A stretch of DNA of 64,000 nt from Salibaculum sp035270045 (lineage in GTDB: Bacteria > Pseudomonadota > Alphaproteobacteria > Rhodobacterales > Rhodobacteraceae): the NCBI RefSeq assembly GCF_035270045.1, contig NZ_DATFIP010000014.1:1-64000 (forward strand), written 5' to 3'. Shown in pieces: positions 53,750 to 62,053 of the stretch (its first letter is position 1; every line of letters starts with the position of its first letter). The translations under genes were made by a program, and so were the position numbers. Under the pieces are notes generated by a model, which had not been told where the DNA came from, ran no database searches, and saw only the letters and a list, made by a program, of their open reading frames with translations.

Positions 53750-54947
53750 ACACCGCTCCGCCCCCCTCTCGGGGGTTCGGGTGCTTGACCTGACCAATGT
53801 CCTGGCCGGGCCCTTCGCCTGCCATCAGCTGGCGTATCTCGGGGCCGAGGTCATAAAGGTCGAGTCCGTCGGACAAGGCGATCTGGCCCGTAATCTCGGC
53901 GCGGACCCCGCGCTTTCCGCAAAGGGCATGGGCATCAGCTTCCTGGCACAGAATGCCGGCAAGGCCTCTCTTACGCTCAACCTGAAGACACGGCGGGGCA
54001 AGGAGGCGCTCGAGCGGCTGGTCAAGACCGCGGACGTGCTTGTCGAGAACTTCCGGCCAGGCGTCATGGACCGGTTGGGTCTGGGATACGAAACGCTCCA
54101 GGCCATCCGTCCGGAACTCATTTACTGTGCGATCTCGGGTTTCGGCCAGACCGGGCCATGGGCGGACAGGCCAGCCTATGACCAGATCGTGCAGGGCGTG
54201 GCCGGGGTGATGTCGATCACCGGTGATGATCAAAGTGCCCCGCTGCGCGTCGGCTATCCTCTTGCGGACACGGTCGGTGGCCTGACTGCCGCGATGACGA
54301 TCAACGCGGCCCTCAACGCCGATCCGCGCGGCACCTTCATTGATGTCTCAATGCTGGAGTCGGTGCTCGCGACGATGGGATGGGTGCTGTCGAACTACCT
54401 TGTGGGGGATGTGGACCCGCACCCGCACGGCAACGAGAACCCCACCTCCGCACCGTCCGGCGCATTCCAATGCGCCGATGGGCTGGTCAACATCGCCGCC
54501 AACAAGGACGCGCAATGGGTGCTTCTGGCGCGGCATCTGGGCCGCGATGACCTGCTGGATGCCGCCGCTTTCGCCACCCGCGAGGACCGCAAGGCCAACC
54601 GGCTACGCCTGAAGGCGGAACTCGAGACCGTCCTGACCACGCGGTCGGCACGCGACTGGGCGCGCGAACTCAATGAGATCGGCGTGCCCTCCGGACCGGT
54701 CCTGTCGGTGCCCGAGATACTGGCCCATCCCCAGATCACAGGCCGGGATTTCGTGGTCCGCTTCGACGCGGTCGCCGGCCTGGACAGGGCCGTCGACCTC
54801 GCCTCGGTCGGGGCGCTGCTGGACGGTGTGCGTCCGACCGTCGGCACACCGCCCCCGGTCCTGAGCCAGGACAGCAACAGGCTCTTGACGGAATTGGGCT
54901 ACTCAATCGACGAAATCAGACAGATGAAAGCCGAGGGGGCCACGTGA
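53739..54947 (+). CDS. CaiB/BaiF (class III) CoA-transferase
   Basis: A 402-residue class III CoA-transferase with the family start LSGVRVLDLTNVLAGPFACH, the GAEVIKVE strand, ENFRPGVMDRLGLG and the active-site region containing GQTGPWADRPAYD with the catalytic Asp. It moves CoA from a donor such as succinyl-CoA or acetyl-CoA to a free acid. Position directly behind tctA suggests it activates the imported carboxylate. GAAGG precedes the ATG at 53739, and a GTG at 53730 is the alternative. Confidence 0.9.
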   Translation: MATEHRSAPLSGVRVLDLTNVLAGPFACHQLAYLGAEVIKVESVGQGDLARNLGADPALSAKGMGISFLAQNAGKASLTLNLKTRRGKEALERLVKTADVLVENFRPGVMDRLGLGYETLQAIRPELIYCAISGFGQTGPWADRPAYDQIVQGVAGVMSITGDDQSAPLRVGYPLADTVGGLTAAMTINAALNADPRGTFIDVSMLESVLATMGWVLSNYLVGDVDPHPHGNENPTSAPSGAFQCADGLVNIAANKDAQWVLLARHLGRDDLLDAAAFATREDRKANRLRLKAELETVLTTRSARDWARELNEIGVPSGPVLSVPEILAHPQITGRDFVVRFDAVAGLDRAVDLASVGALLDGVRPTVGTPPPVLSQDSNRLLTELGYSIDEIRQMKAEGAT

Positions 54948-55723
54948 CATCATCACGCGACGTCAGCGACTGGTGGCGCACCAGGATCATCGACATGGAG
55001 CCGGGGCGCATTCACTTGCGCGGAAAACCTGTCGAGGACCTGATCGGCCATACCGGATTCGCCCGGATGATCTGGCTGCTGGTCACAGGCCAGCAGATCA
55101 GCGGCCCCCGTGCCGACCTGTTCGAAGCGGCGCTGGTGGCGGCGGTGGATCATGGCCCGCAGGCACCCTCGATCGCCGCGGCGCGAATGGCCGCCACCTG
55201 TGGGGTCGGGCTGCAATCGGCCATGGCCACCGGGCTGAACATGCTCGGAGACGTCCATGGCGGTGCCGGGGAACAGGCGATAACCCTGTTTCAGCGGTGC
55301 GAGACCGCCGGTTCGGAGCAATTGGGCGCGACGCTCGACAGTTGGCGCACTGAACATGGCCGATACATCCCGGGCTATGGTCATCGTTTCCACAAGCCGA
55401 CGGACCCGCGCGCGCCGCGTCTGCTTGATCTGGTGGACGAGGCCGCACGGGCCGGTGCCGTTTCGGGAACCTACGCCGGGATCGGCCGCGCCATTGCTGG
55501 CCATCTTGAAAGCGAAAGCAGCAAGCCGATCCCGATGAACATCGACGGGGCCACCGCCGTCATATACGCCGAACTGGGCTGCCCGGCGCCGCTGGCCCGG
55601 GGATTCTTCGGCCTATCGCGCTCAGTCGGTCTTCTGGCTCATGCCTGGGAGCAGACCGAGCAGGGCGGACGCAACAAGGGCCCGACCCCACCGGGCTACC
55701 GATGGACCTATGACGGCGATTGA
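54944..55723 (+). CDS. Citryl-CoA lyase-like (citrate synthase family) protein
   Basis: A 259-residue protein of the citrate synthase fold, only about 60% of synthase length, like stand-alone citryl-CoA lyases. The catalytic set aligns: His105 in GDVHGGAGEQ, His147 in IPGYGHRFH and Asp201 in NIDGATAVIY. It should cleave a citryl-CoA or similar 3-hydroxy-3-carboxyacyl-CoA to acetyl-CoA plus an oxo acid. The start is GTG overlapping the CoA-transferase stop, after GAGGGGG. The pair of enzymes makes a two-step breakdown route for the imported acid; the exact acid is unknown. Confidence 0.8.
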   Translation: MTSSRDVSDWWRTRIIDMEPGRIHLRGKPVEDLIGHTGFARMIWLLVTGQQISGPRADLFEAALVAAVDHGPQAPSIAAARMAATCGVGLQSAMATGLNMLGDVHGGAGEQAITLFQRCETAGSEQLGATLDSWRTEHGRYIPGYGHRFHKPTDPRAPRLLDLVDEAARAGAVSGTYAGIGRAIAGHLESESSKPIPMNIDGATAVIYAELGCPAPLARGFFGLSRSVGLLAHAWEQTEQGGRNKGPTPPGYRWTYDGD

Positions 55724-56738
55724 AACCTCGCATCGGGAAACCGCTCGGACTTTGCTCGTCGGAGCGGCCGGGGCGGTGCTGTTCTGGCTGATCGGCTTTC
55801 CGGCGGCGGTCCTGACCGGACCGGCGGTTAGCGTATCCATCGCCGCGCTCATGGGATGGCGGGTGTCAGTTCCGCACCCTCTCAGGAATGCAGTCTTCCT
55901 CGTTTTGGGACTGCAGATCGGCAGCACTGTCACACCCGAGGTGATCGCAACCGCCCTGACTTGGCCGCTGTCGCTGGCGGTGCTGACACTGTCGCTGATT
56001 GTCACCATTCTTCTCGCCACGACAGTTCTGCAACGCGGCTTCGGCTATGGTCGGATGACGGCCCTACTGTGCGCGACGCCTGGCCATCTCAGCTATGTCC
56101 TCGGCCTTTCGCTGGGCCTGCGGGTTGACGTCCCGAAGCTGGTGCTTGTGCAGACCATCCGGGTCCTGATGCTGACCGTTCTGGTCCCGGTCCTTATCGC
56201 GATCTGGGGCGTTCAGGGCAGCGCGCCCCTGGCAGACAGGAGCGTGATCTCGCTGGTCCCACTTCTGGTCATTGTCCCGCTGGCCCGGATATTGGGCGTT
56301 CTCTTCGAAAGGCTTGGTATTCCGGCGCCGATCCTGATGGGCGCCATGGGCATCTCCGCACTGGGTCACGGGCTGGACCTGACGCCCGGCATCCTGCCGC
56401 CCTGGCTGACGTTGATCGCCTTCGTCGGCATGGGCTCGCTGATCGGCACCCGCTTGAGCGGCGTGGACCACAGCGGATTGATGCAGGCCTTGGTGGCCGG
56501 CGTTGTCACGACCCTCGTCGCTTGCACCGTCGCTGCCGGCGGGGCCTGGTTGGCGGCCGGCCTTGTCGGACTGCCCCCGGGGGCGTTGCTGCTGGCTTTT
56601 GCACCGGGGGGTGTCGAAGTCATGGCCGCCCTCGCCGTGGAAACCGGGTTGGAACCCGCGTTTGTCGCGGCCCATCATGTCTTTCGATTGTTCGCCTTGA
56701 GTCTCTTTGTACCGTTTCTTGTAAAGCGCGCCGCCTGA
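55710..56738 (+). CDS. AbrB-family (PF05145) membrane protein
   Basis: A 342-residue protein with about ten membrane helices in two related halves: GFPAAVLTGPAVSVSIAALM, then GLPPGALLLAFAPGGVEVMA. This is the AbrB/"putative ammonia monooxygenase" family, whose real function is uncertain; transport or regulation has been suggested. It overlaps the lyase gene by 14 bp and ends the island. The linkage hints at a role in export or uptake of a related acid. Confidence 0.8.
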   Translation: MTAIETSHRETARTLLVGAAGAVLFWLIGFPAAVLTGPAVSVSIAALMGWRVSVPHPLRNAVFLVLGLQIGSTVTPEVIATALTWPLSLAVLTLSLIVTILLATTVLQRGFGYGRMTALLCATPGHLSYVLGLSLGLRVDVPKLVLVQTIRVLMLTVLVPVLIAIWGVQGSAPLADRSVISLVPLLVIVPLARILGVLFERLGIPAPILMGAMGISALGHGLDLTPGILPPWLTLIAFVGMGSLIGTRLSGVDHSGLMQALVAGVVTTLVACTVAAGGAWLAAGLVGLPPGALLLAFAPGGVEVMAALAVETGLEPAFVAAHHVFRLFALSLFVPFLVKRAA

Positions 56739-56824
56739 CCCTGCGACAGTGCGCGCACCACTCTCGTCCCCCGAATTCGGACAGGGACGCAAGCCATCAT
56801 CTGCTTACCAGTGAAACCCCACGG

Positions 56825-58351
56825 CTAGACCACCCCACCCGCATCCAACCGGGCCAGGAGGTCCTCGGCCTCGGCAAGGACCGTCTCACGCTTGTCCGCG
56901 TTCATCCGGTCCCAGGTTCGGTACATCTGCGCCATACGCGGGTTGCCCTCGAACCGGTCGCGGTGCCGGTCCATGAAATGCCAGTACAGCAGGTTGAACG
57001 GGCAGGCCCCCTCCCCCGTCTTCTTGGTCACGGAATAGGCGCACCCCTTGCAGTAATCCGACATCTTGTGAATGTAGTTTCCACTGGAGACATAGGGCTT
57101 CGACGCGATAATGCCGCCATCGGCAAACTGGCTCATTCCGATCGTGTTCGGCGCCTCGACCCATTCATAGGCATCCGCGTAGACCGCCAGGTACCATTCG
57201 TGCACCTGGCGCGCCTCGACCCCGGCCAACAACGCGAAATTGCCCGTCACCATCAAGCGCTGGATGTGGTGCGCATAGGCCTCGGCGCGGGTCTGGCCCA
57301 CCGCCTCTGCCATGCATTGCATCCCGGTCTCGCCACCCCAGTACATCGACGGCAGATCCCGGTCATGACCCAGGGCGTTGCGGGTCACGTAGTCCGGCCC
57401 TTCAAGAAAATAAATTCCGCGCACGTATTCCCGCCAGCCGATCACCTGCCGGATGAACCCCTCTGCGGCATTGAGCGGCGCTTTCCCGTCGCGCCACGCC
57501 CGTTCCACGACGTCGCAAACCTCCATCGGGGCCAGCAGCCCCGCATTGAGATACATCGAGATCACGCCATGCCAGAGGAACCGTTCCCCGGTCAGCATCG
57601 CGTCCTGGTAGTCGCCGAAATTCGGCAGGCCACCCTCGACCCAATGGGCCAGCGCCCGGCGCGCCTGCTCGCGGTCCGTGGCGAACCAGAAATCGTCCAG
57701 ATCGCCAAAATTGCCCCCGAACCTGTCACGCACCAGGTCCAGAACCTCGCGCGTTACCTCGTCGGGTGCGAACCGCTTCGGCCCGCCGAAATCGACAGAC
57801 CCGGGCGCGGGCTTGCGGTTGTCATGGTCGAAATTCCACTGGCCACCCACCGGATCGCCACCCTCCATCAACAGGCCTGTCTTGCGCCGCATCTCGCGAT
57901 AGAAATATTCCATGCGCAGGGCCTTGCGCCCATCGGCCCAGGCCTCGAACTCGGCGTGGGAACACAGGAACCGGTCGTCGGACAGGAGTGTCACCGGCAG
58001 AGGGCAGGCCTTGAGCGCCTCGATAAGACGCCATTCGCCGGGCTGGGTCGCCAGCACTTCGGACGCGCCCGTTTCCTCGGCGCGGCGCAGCAGTTCGGCA
58101 CAGATGCCGGCGCCCGTTTCGGGGTCGTCCAGCCGGCTGTATCGCACGTCCCAGCCTGCCGCGCGCAGCCGTACCGCGAATTTCCGCATGGCGCTGAACA
58201 GGAACGCGATCTTCTTGGGGTGATGGGGCACGTATGCGGCCTCGTCCCTCACCTCGGCCATGACCACAACGTCGCGCGTCTTGTCCGCCCCACGCAGGGC
58301 CGAAAGATCCTCGCTCAACTGGTCCCCAAGGACCAGAACAAGCCGCGTCAC
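56825..58351 (-). CDS. phrB: FeS bacterial cryptochrome/photolyase (PhrB/CryB type)
   Basis: A 508-residue deoxyribodipyrimidine photolyase-related protein. The four [4Fe-4S] Cys of this family are present: Cys346, Cys434, Cys437 and Cys450, all offset by four from those of Agrobacterium PhrB (350, 438, 441, 454). The His pair at 361-362 (PhrB 365-366) and Tyr420/Tyr426 also fit. The group repairs (6-4) photoproducts or signals light. The start is GTG at 58351, overlapping the SDR stop (GTGA). Confidence 0.93.
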   Translation of the reverse strand: MTRLVLVLGDQLSEDLSALRGADKTRDVVVMAEVRDEAAYVPHHPKKIAFLFSAMRKFAVRLRAAGWDVRYSRLDDPETGAGICAELLRRAEETGASEVLATQPGEWRLIEALKACPLPVTLLSDDRFLCSHAEFEAWADGRKALRMEYFYREMRRKTGLLMEGGDPVGGQWNFDHDNRKPAPGSVDFGGPKRFAPDEVTREVLDLVRDRFGGNFGDLDDFWFATDREQARRALAHWVEGGLPNFGDYQDAMLTGERFLWHGVISMYLNAGLLAPMEVCDVVERAWRDGKAPLNAAEGFIRQVIGWREYVRGIYFLEGPDYVTRNALGHDRDLPSMYWGGETGMQCMAEAVGQTRAEAYAHHIQRLMVTGNFALLAGVEARQVHEWYLAVYADAYEWVEAPNTIGMSQFADGGIIASKPYVSSGNYIHKMSDYCKGCAYSVTKKTGEGACPFNLLYWHFMDRHRDRFEGNPRMAQMYRTWDRMNADKRETVLAEAEDLLARLDAGGVV

Positions 58352-59007
58352 CAGGGAATCTCCTTGCCGGCATAATCGAAAAACCCACCCGATTGCGCCG
58401 GGTCCAATCCCGCCATCACGTCACACAGTCGCCGCGCGGCGTCCGCCGGCGTGACCTTGTCATGCCCGGGATACCCGGCGGTGAAGGCAGTCTCGACGGT
58501 GCCGGGGTGCAGGGCCGCGACCACAGCCTGCTTGCGCTTGCGCCCGATCTCGATCGCCGCGCCATGGATTACCTGGTTAACGGCCGCTTTCGAGGCGCGG
58601 TAGGAATACCAGCCGCCCATCCTGTTGTCCCCGATCGACCCGACCCGCGCCGAAAGCACCCCGACGGTGGCCCGCCCTTCACGCGGCAAAAGCCGCTCCA
58701 CATGCGCCAGGACCAGCGCCGGGCCAATGGTGTTGACCGCAAGCACATCCGCCATTTGCCCTGCCTCGATGGCCGCAAGGGATTTCTCCGGCGTGCCACC
58801 TGCAGCCAGCGTGCCCGTGGCGACGAAGATCGCCTCGAACGGCCCCTCCAGCGTACCGAGGTGCAGCGCAACCGAATCCGCATCGGTCACGTCCAGCCCA
58901 TCGCCGGAGCGCGACAGGCCCGTCACACCGTAGCCACGTTTTTCCAGTTCCGCGGCCAGGGCCGCGCCGATCCCGCCCGAGGCGCCTATGACAAGTGCAT
59001 TTTTCAT
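58348..59007 (-). CDS. Short-chain dehydrogenase/reductase
   Basis: A 219-residue SDR: NAD(P) motif GASGGIGAALA at the N-terminus, the catalytic YSYRASK (Tyr-x3-Lys), and the usual HPGTVETAF after it. It is translationally coupled to the photolyase gene, a pairing seen with csgA-like SDRs in proteobacteria. Substrate unknown. The start at 59007 is the ATG directly before the Rossmann motif; an earlier ATG at 59151 overlaps the divergent gene. Confidence 0.9.
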   Translation of the reverse strand: MKNALVIGASGGIGAALAAELEKRGYGVTGLSRSGDGLDVTDADSVALHLGTLEGPFEAIFVATGTLAAGGTPEKSLAAIEAGQMADVLAVNTIGPALVLAHVERLLPREGRATVGVLSARVGSIGDNRMGGWYSYRASKAAVNQVIHGAAIEIGRKRKQAVVAALHPGTVETAFTAGYPGHDKVTPADAARRLCDVMAGLDPAQSGGFFDYAGKEIPW

Positions 59008-59101
59008 AGCGTGGAGGCTAGAGCGCGCCACGCGTCTTTCCAGTTGTCTCCCGGCCGACTGCATGCGACCCACCTGCGGCAACGCAAAGGAAGGGACGAA
59101 G

Positions 59102-59749
59102 ATGGGCGAGATCGTCATGGTCCGGCATGGACAGGCCAACACCGGCGCCACCAGCGAGGCAGAATACGACCGCCTCTCGCACCTGGGCCACCAACAGGCC
59201 GAATGGCTGGGCGACTGGATGCGCCTTCATGAATCCCCTTTCGACCATGTCCTGACCGGCACCATGCGCCGCCACCGTGAAACCGCTCGGGGCATGGGCG
59301 TGGCCGCCGACCACACGGACGAGAGGCTCAACGAACTGGACTACTTTGCGCTGGCCCGCGACATCGAGATCACCCACGGGCTGGCCCAACCGGCCTCGGA
59401 GCAGGATTTCGCCGCCCATATCCCGCAAACCTTCAAGGCCTGGCACGCCGCCGAGATCACGGGCGCCGAACCCTTCGCCGGTTTCGAGGCGCGCATCCGC
59501 ACCGTCCTGGACGAAGCCGCCGAACCGGGCCGCCGGGTACTTTGCGTAACCTCGGGCGGGGTCATCGCCATGGCCCTGCGCCTGGCGCTGGACCTTGACC
59601 CGGAACGCCTGGCCCAGGTTCTTCTGCCGATTTACAATTCCTCGATCCACCGCTTTCGCGTGCTCGACACGGGCACGTTCCTGTCCAGTTTCAACGCCAT
59701 TCCACACCTTGACCCGCCCGATCGACGGGATAGCCGCAGCTGGATCTGA
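59102..59749 (+). CDS. Histidine phosphatase superfamily protein
   Basis: A 215-residue protein with the phosphohistidine motif MVRHGQAN near the N-terminus and TGTMRRHRETA. In the C-terminal motif the usual second catalytic His is Ser (VTSGGVIA, where VSHGG is typical), which occurs in a sub-branch of the family and may alter activity. AAGGAAGGGA precedes the start. It is divergent from the SDR gene with 94 bp between them. Confidence 0.85.
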   Translation: MGEIVMVRHGQANTGATSEAEYDRLSHLGHQQAEWLGDWMRLHESPFDHVLTGTMRRHRETARGMGVAADHTDERLNELDYFALARDIEITHGLAQPASEQDFAAHIPQTFKAWHAAEITGAEPFAGFEARIRTVLDEAAEPGRRVLCVTSGGVIAMALRLALDLDPERLAQVLLPIYNSSIHRFRVLDTGTFLSSFNAIPHLDPPDRRDSRSWI

Positions 59750-59893
59750 CACCCGGCTTCTCTGGGTCGAGAAATACCGCCACCGGAGGCGCCCCTCGGC
59801 CGCGGACCGTGCCATCGCCCGGGCCCGGCGTATCGCCGCGTGGCTGACCGGATGAAGAGTGCGCGGCAGCGCACATTTTTGTAAACGCCCCCC

Positions 59894-59921
59894 TTTCCAA
59901 ACAGATCCGCGCGCGTATAGT
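59894..59921 (+). promoter_or_regulatory. Candidate promoter of the leu leader
   Basis: TTTCCA (59894-59899) and TATAGT (59916-59921) are spaced by 16 bp. Transcription would begin near 59928, one or two bases before the leader-peptide ATG, so the leader would be translated from an almost leaderless 5' end, as is known for peTrpL in Sinorhizobium. The preceding 59750-59893 holds no supported gene. Confidence 0.45.
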
Positions 59922-59929
59922 GCCAGCCC

Positions 59930-59989
59930 ATGACGAGCACAGCACATAGCCCGGCCCTGCTCGGCCTGCTTCTCCTTAGCCGCCTCTGA
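59930..59989 (+). CDS. leuL: leuA leader peptide (leucine-rich)
   Basis: A 19-codon ORF ATG to TGA encoding MTSTAHSPALLGLLLLSRL, with seven leucines, six of them in the seven codons CTG CTC GGC CTG CTT CTC CTT. It ends 75 bp before leuA and overlaps the 5' arm of a 10-bp hairpin. This is the signature of a leucine attenuator, where ribosome stalling at Leu codons when leucyl-tRNA is scarce changes RNA folding. It was not in the ORF set because it is short; no other leader of this kind was seen. Confidence 0.8.
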   Translation: MTSTAHSPALLGLLLLSRL

Positions 59990-60018
59990 GCGTGCCTTTC
60001 GGCGCGACCGCTCAGAGG
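59983..60018 (+). promoter_or_regulatory. Leucine attenuator hairpin
   Basis: CCTCTGAGCG (59983-59992) and CGCTCAGAGG (60009-60018) form a perfect 10-bp stem; GCC/GGC in the loop extends it. The 5' arm contains the leader stop codon, so a terminating ribosome would open it. No T-run follows. TCCTTAGC (59973-59980, inside the Leu codons) is also perfectly complementary to GCTAAGGA (60039-60046), which is part of the leuA ribosome-binding zone, enclosing this hairpin. GGCGC (60001-60005) could pair with GCGCC (60026-60030) instead. Control may therefore be translational as well as transcriptional. Confidence 0.65.
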
Positions 60019-60064
60019 GGATGATGCGCCAAAGAAACGCTAAGGAAATCAAGGAAATACCAAA

Positions 60065-61624
60065 ATGACAGACCACGTGTTGATCTTCGACACCACCCTG
60101 CGTGACGGTGAGCAATCCCCGGGCGCGACCATGACCCATGACGAGAAGCTGGAAATCGCCGAGATGCTCGACGAGATGGGTGTCGACATCATCGAGGCGG
60201 GCTTTCCCGTTGCCTCCGAGGGAGATTTCAGGGCCGTCTCGGAGATCGCGCGGCGCAGTCAGTCCGCGACGATCTGCGGGCTGGCCCGCGCCAATGTCAT
60301 GGATATCGACCGCTGCTGGGAAGCGGTCAGGCACGCTGCTTCCCCGCGCATTCATACCTTCATCGGCACCTCGCCGCTGCACCGGGCGATTCCCGACCTG
60401 ACACAGGATGAAATGGCCGAACGCATCCACGAGACGGTCACCCATGCGCGCAACCTCTGCGACAATGTCCAGTGGTCACCGATGGACGCAACCCGGACCG
60501 AATGGGACTACCTGTGCCGCGTGATCGAGATCGCCATCAAGGCCGGTGCCACGACGATCAACATCCCCGACACCGTGGGCTACACCGCCCCGGTCGAAAG
60601 CGCCGACCTTATCCGTCGCCTGATCGCCGAGGTGCCCGGTGGCGAGGACGTGGTCTTTGCCACCCACTGCCACAATGATCTGGGGATGGCCACGGCCAAC
60701 GCCCTCGCCGCCGTCGAGGGCGGCGCCCGCCAGATCGAATGCACGATCAACGGACTGGGCGAACGCGCCGGCAACACCGCGCTGGAAGAGGTCGTCATGG
60801 CCCTGCGAACCCGCGGCGACATCCTGCCCTTCGATACCGGCATCGACACCACGAAGATCATGGCGCTGTCGCGCCGGGTCAGCACCGTTTCGGGGTTTCC
60901 CGTGCAGTTCAACAAGGCCATCGTCGGGAAGAACGCCTTTGCCCATGAAAGCGGCATCCACCAGGACGGAATGCTCAAGAACCGCGAAAACTTCGAGATC
61001 ATGCGCCCCGAGGATATCGGGCTGGCCGCGTCCTCGCTGCCGCTGGGCAAGCATTCGGGCCGTGCGGCGATGCGGGCCAAGCTCGACGAGCTGGGCTTCG
61101 ACCTGGGCGACAACGAGGTCAAGGACATCTTCGCCCGTTTCAAGGAACTGGCCGACCGCAAGAAGGAAGTCTACGACGACGACCTGATCGCGCTGGTGCG
61201 CATCAACGAGGGGGCCGAGGACCACCTGAAACTGCTCGAACTCAAGGTAAGCTGCGGCACGGCCGGCCCGGCGGAAGCCGAGCTGACGATGGAGGTCGAC
61301 GGCACCCGCCACACCGTGACCGACACCGGAGACGGCCCCGTGGACGCCACGTTCAAGGCGGTGCGCGCGATCTGGCCCAACGAGGCGCGGTTGGAGCTTT
61401 ACCAGGTCCACGCGGTGACCGAGGGCACCGATGCCCAGGCCACGGTCTCCGTGCGCTTGTTCGAGGACGGGCGCATCGCCACCGGGTCCTCGGCGGACAC
61501 GGACACGGTCGTGGCGTCGGCGCGCGCCTATATCAACGCGCTCAATCGCCTGATGGTGCGCCGCGAGAAGACCGGACCGGGCGCCGACGTCAAGGAAATC
61601 CGCTACACGGACGCGGGCGAATGA
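60065..61624 (+). CDS. leuA: 2-Isopropylmalate synthase
   Basis: A 519-residue enzyme condensing acetyl-CoA with 2-oxoisovalerate, the first step of leucine synthesis. Catalytic barrel motifs are FDTTLRDGEQSPG and HCHNDLGMATANA; the C-terminal regulatory domain (about 390-510), where leucine feedback inhibition occurs, is present. It is preceded by the leuL attenuator; AAGGAAATACCAAA lies before the ATG. No leuBCD follows. Confidence 0.97.
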   Translation: MTDHVLIFDTTLRDGEQSPGATMTHDEKLEIAEMLDEMGVDIIEAGFPVASEGDFRAVSEIARRSQSATICGLARANVMDIDRCWEAVRHAASPRIHTFIGTSPLHRAIPDLTQDEMAERIHETVTHARNLCDNVQWSPMDATRTEWDYLCRVIEIAIKAGATTINIPDTVGYTAPVESADLIRRLIAEVPGGEDVVFATHCHNDLGMATANALAAVEGGARQIECTINGLGERAGNTALEEVVMALRTRGDILPFDTGIDTTKIMALSRRVSTVSGFPVQFNKAIVGKNAFAHESGIHQDGMLKNRENFEIMRPEDIGLAASSLPLGKHSGRAAMRAKLDELGFDLGDNEVKDIFARFKELADRKKEVYDDDLIALVRINEGAEDHLKLLELKVSCGTAGPAEAELTMEVDGTRHTVTDTGDGPVDATFKAVRAIWPNEARLELYQVHAVTEGTDAQATVSVRLFEDGRIATGSSADTDTVVASARAYINALNRLMVRREKTGPGADVKEIRYTDAGE

Positions 61625-61631
61625 GGGGCCG

Positions 61632-61991
61632 ATGCTCGCCGCCGGGCTTTTCCTCGCGGCCGGTGCACAGGACTGCCCGGCCGCGGCCCACCTCGACACC
61701 GGTATCCGCCTGTCTCGGACGGAGCCGCATTTTGCGGTGCTGATGACCCGCGCCGACGCGGGTCTCCAGCCGGTATTCCCATCCCCTGACGGGGACCCGG
61801 CGCGGCTGGCGAGGGTCGGCGCAGCCGAGATCTGCCCCTGCCCTCATGACGTCTGGCGCGTGCACGATGTGCGGCGTCTCGAAGGGTGCGCAGCAGGCAC
61901 CGCAGGGCAGCGTCTACTTCGTTTCGATCACGGCGGAATAACGCCCCTGCGCGCCAAGCCCCCTTTTCCCTGCCCGGTCACGCCCCTATAA
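61632..61991 (+). CDS. Possible small secreted hypothetical protein
   Basis: A 119-codon ORF starting 7 bp after leuA, with a short hydrophobic N-terminus (MLAAGLFLAAGAQDCPAAA) resembling a weak signal peptide and four to five Cys. No domain was recognised and the reading frame has poor start signals. It may be a real downstream gene in the leuA transcript, a decayed fragment, or a chance ORF. Between it and mreB only 62 bp remain; if it is not a gene, 61625-62053 is otherwise empty. Confidence 0.35.
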   Translation: MLAAGLFLAAGAQDCPAAAHLDTGIRLSRTEPHFAVLMTRADAGLQPVFPSPDGDPARLARVGAAEICPCPHDVWRVHDVRRLEGCAAGTAGQRLLRFDHGGITPLRAKPPFPCPVTPL

Positions 61992-62053
61992 GCACGGTCA
62001 GTCCGTGCTCCTCGGGGGAGTCGCGGACCAATCTCTAATGGGAACGGGTCCGC

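Noticed and set aside
56522..58375. 617-codon plus-strand ORF opposite the photolyase
   Set aside because: Shadow of the photolyase gene; it begins inside the AbrB gene in another frame.
59750..59855. Short plus-strand reading frame ending IARARRIAAWLTG
   Set aside because: No usable start codon after the previous gene; not supported as a gene.
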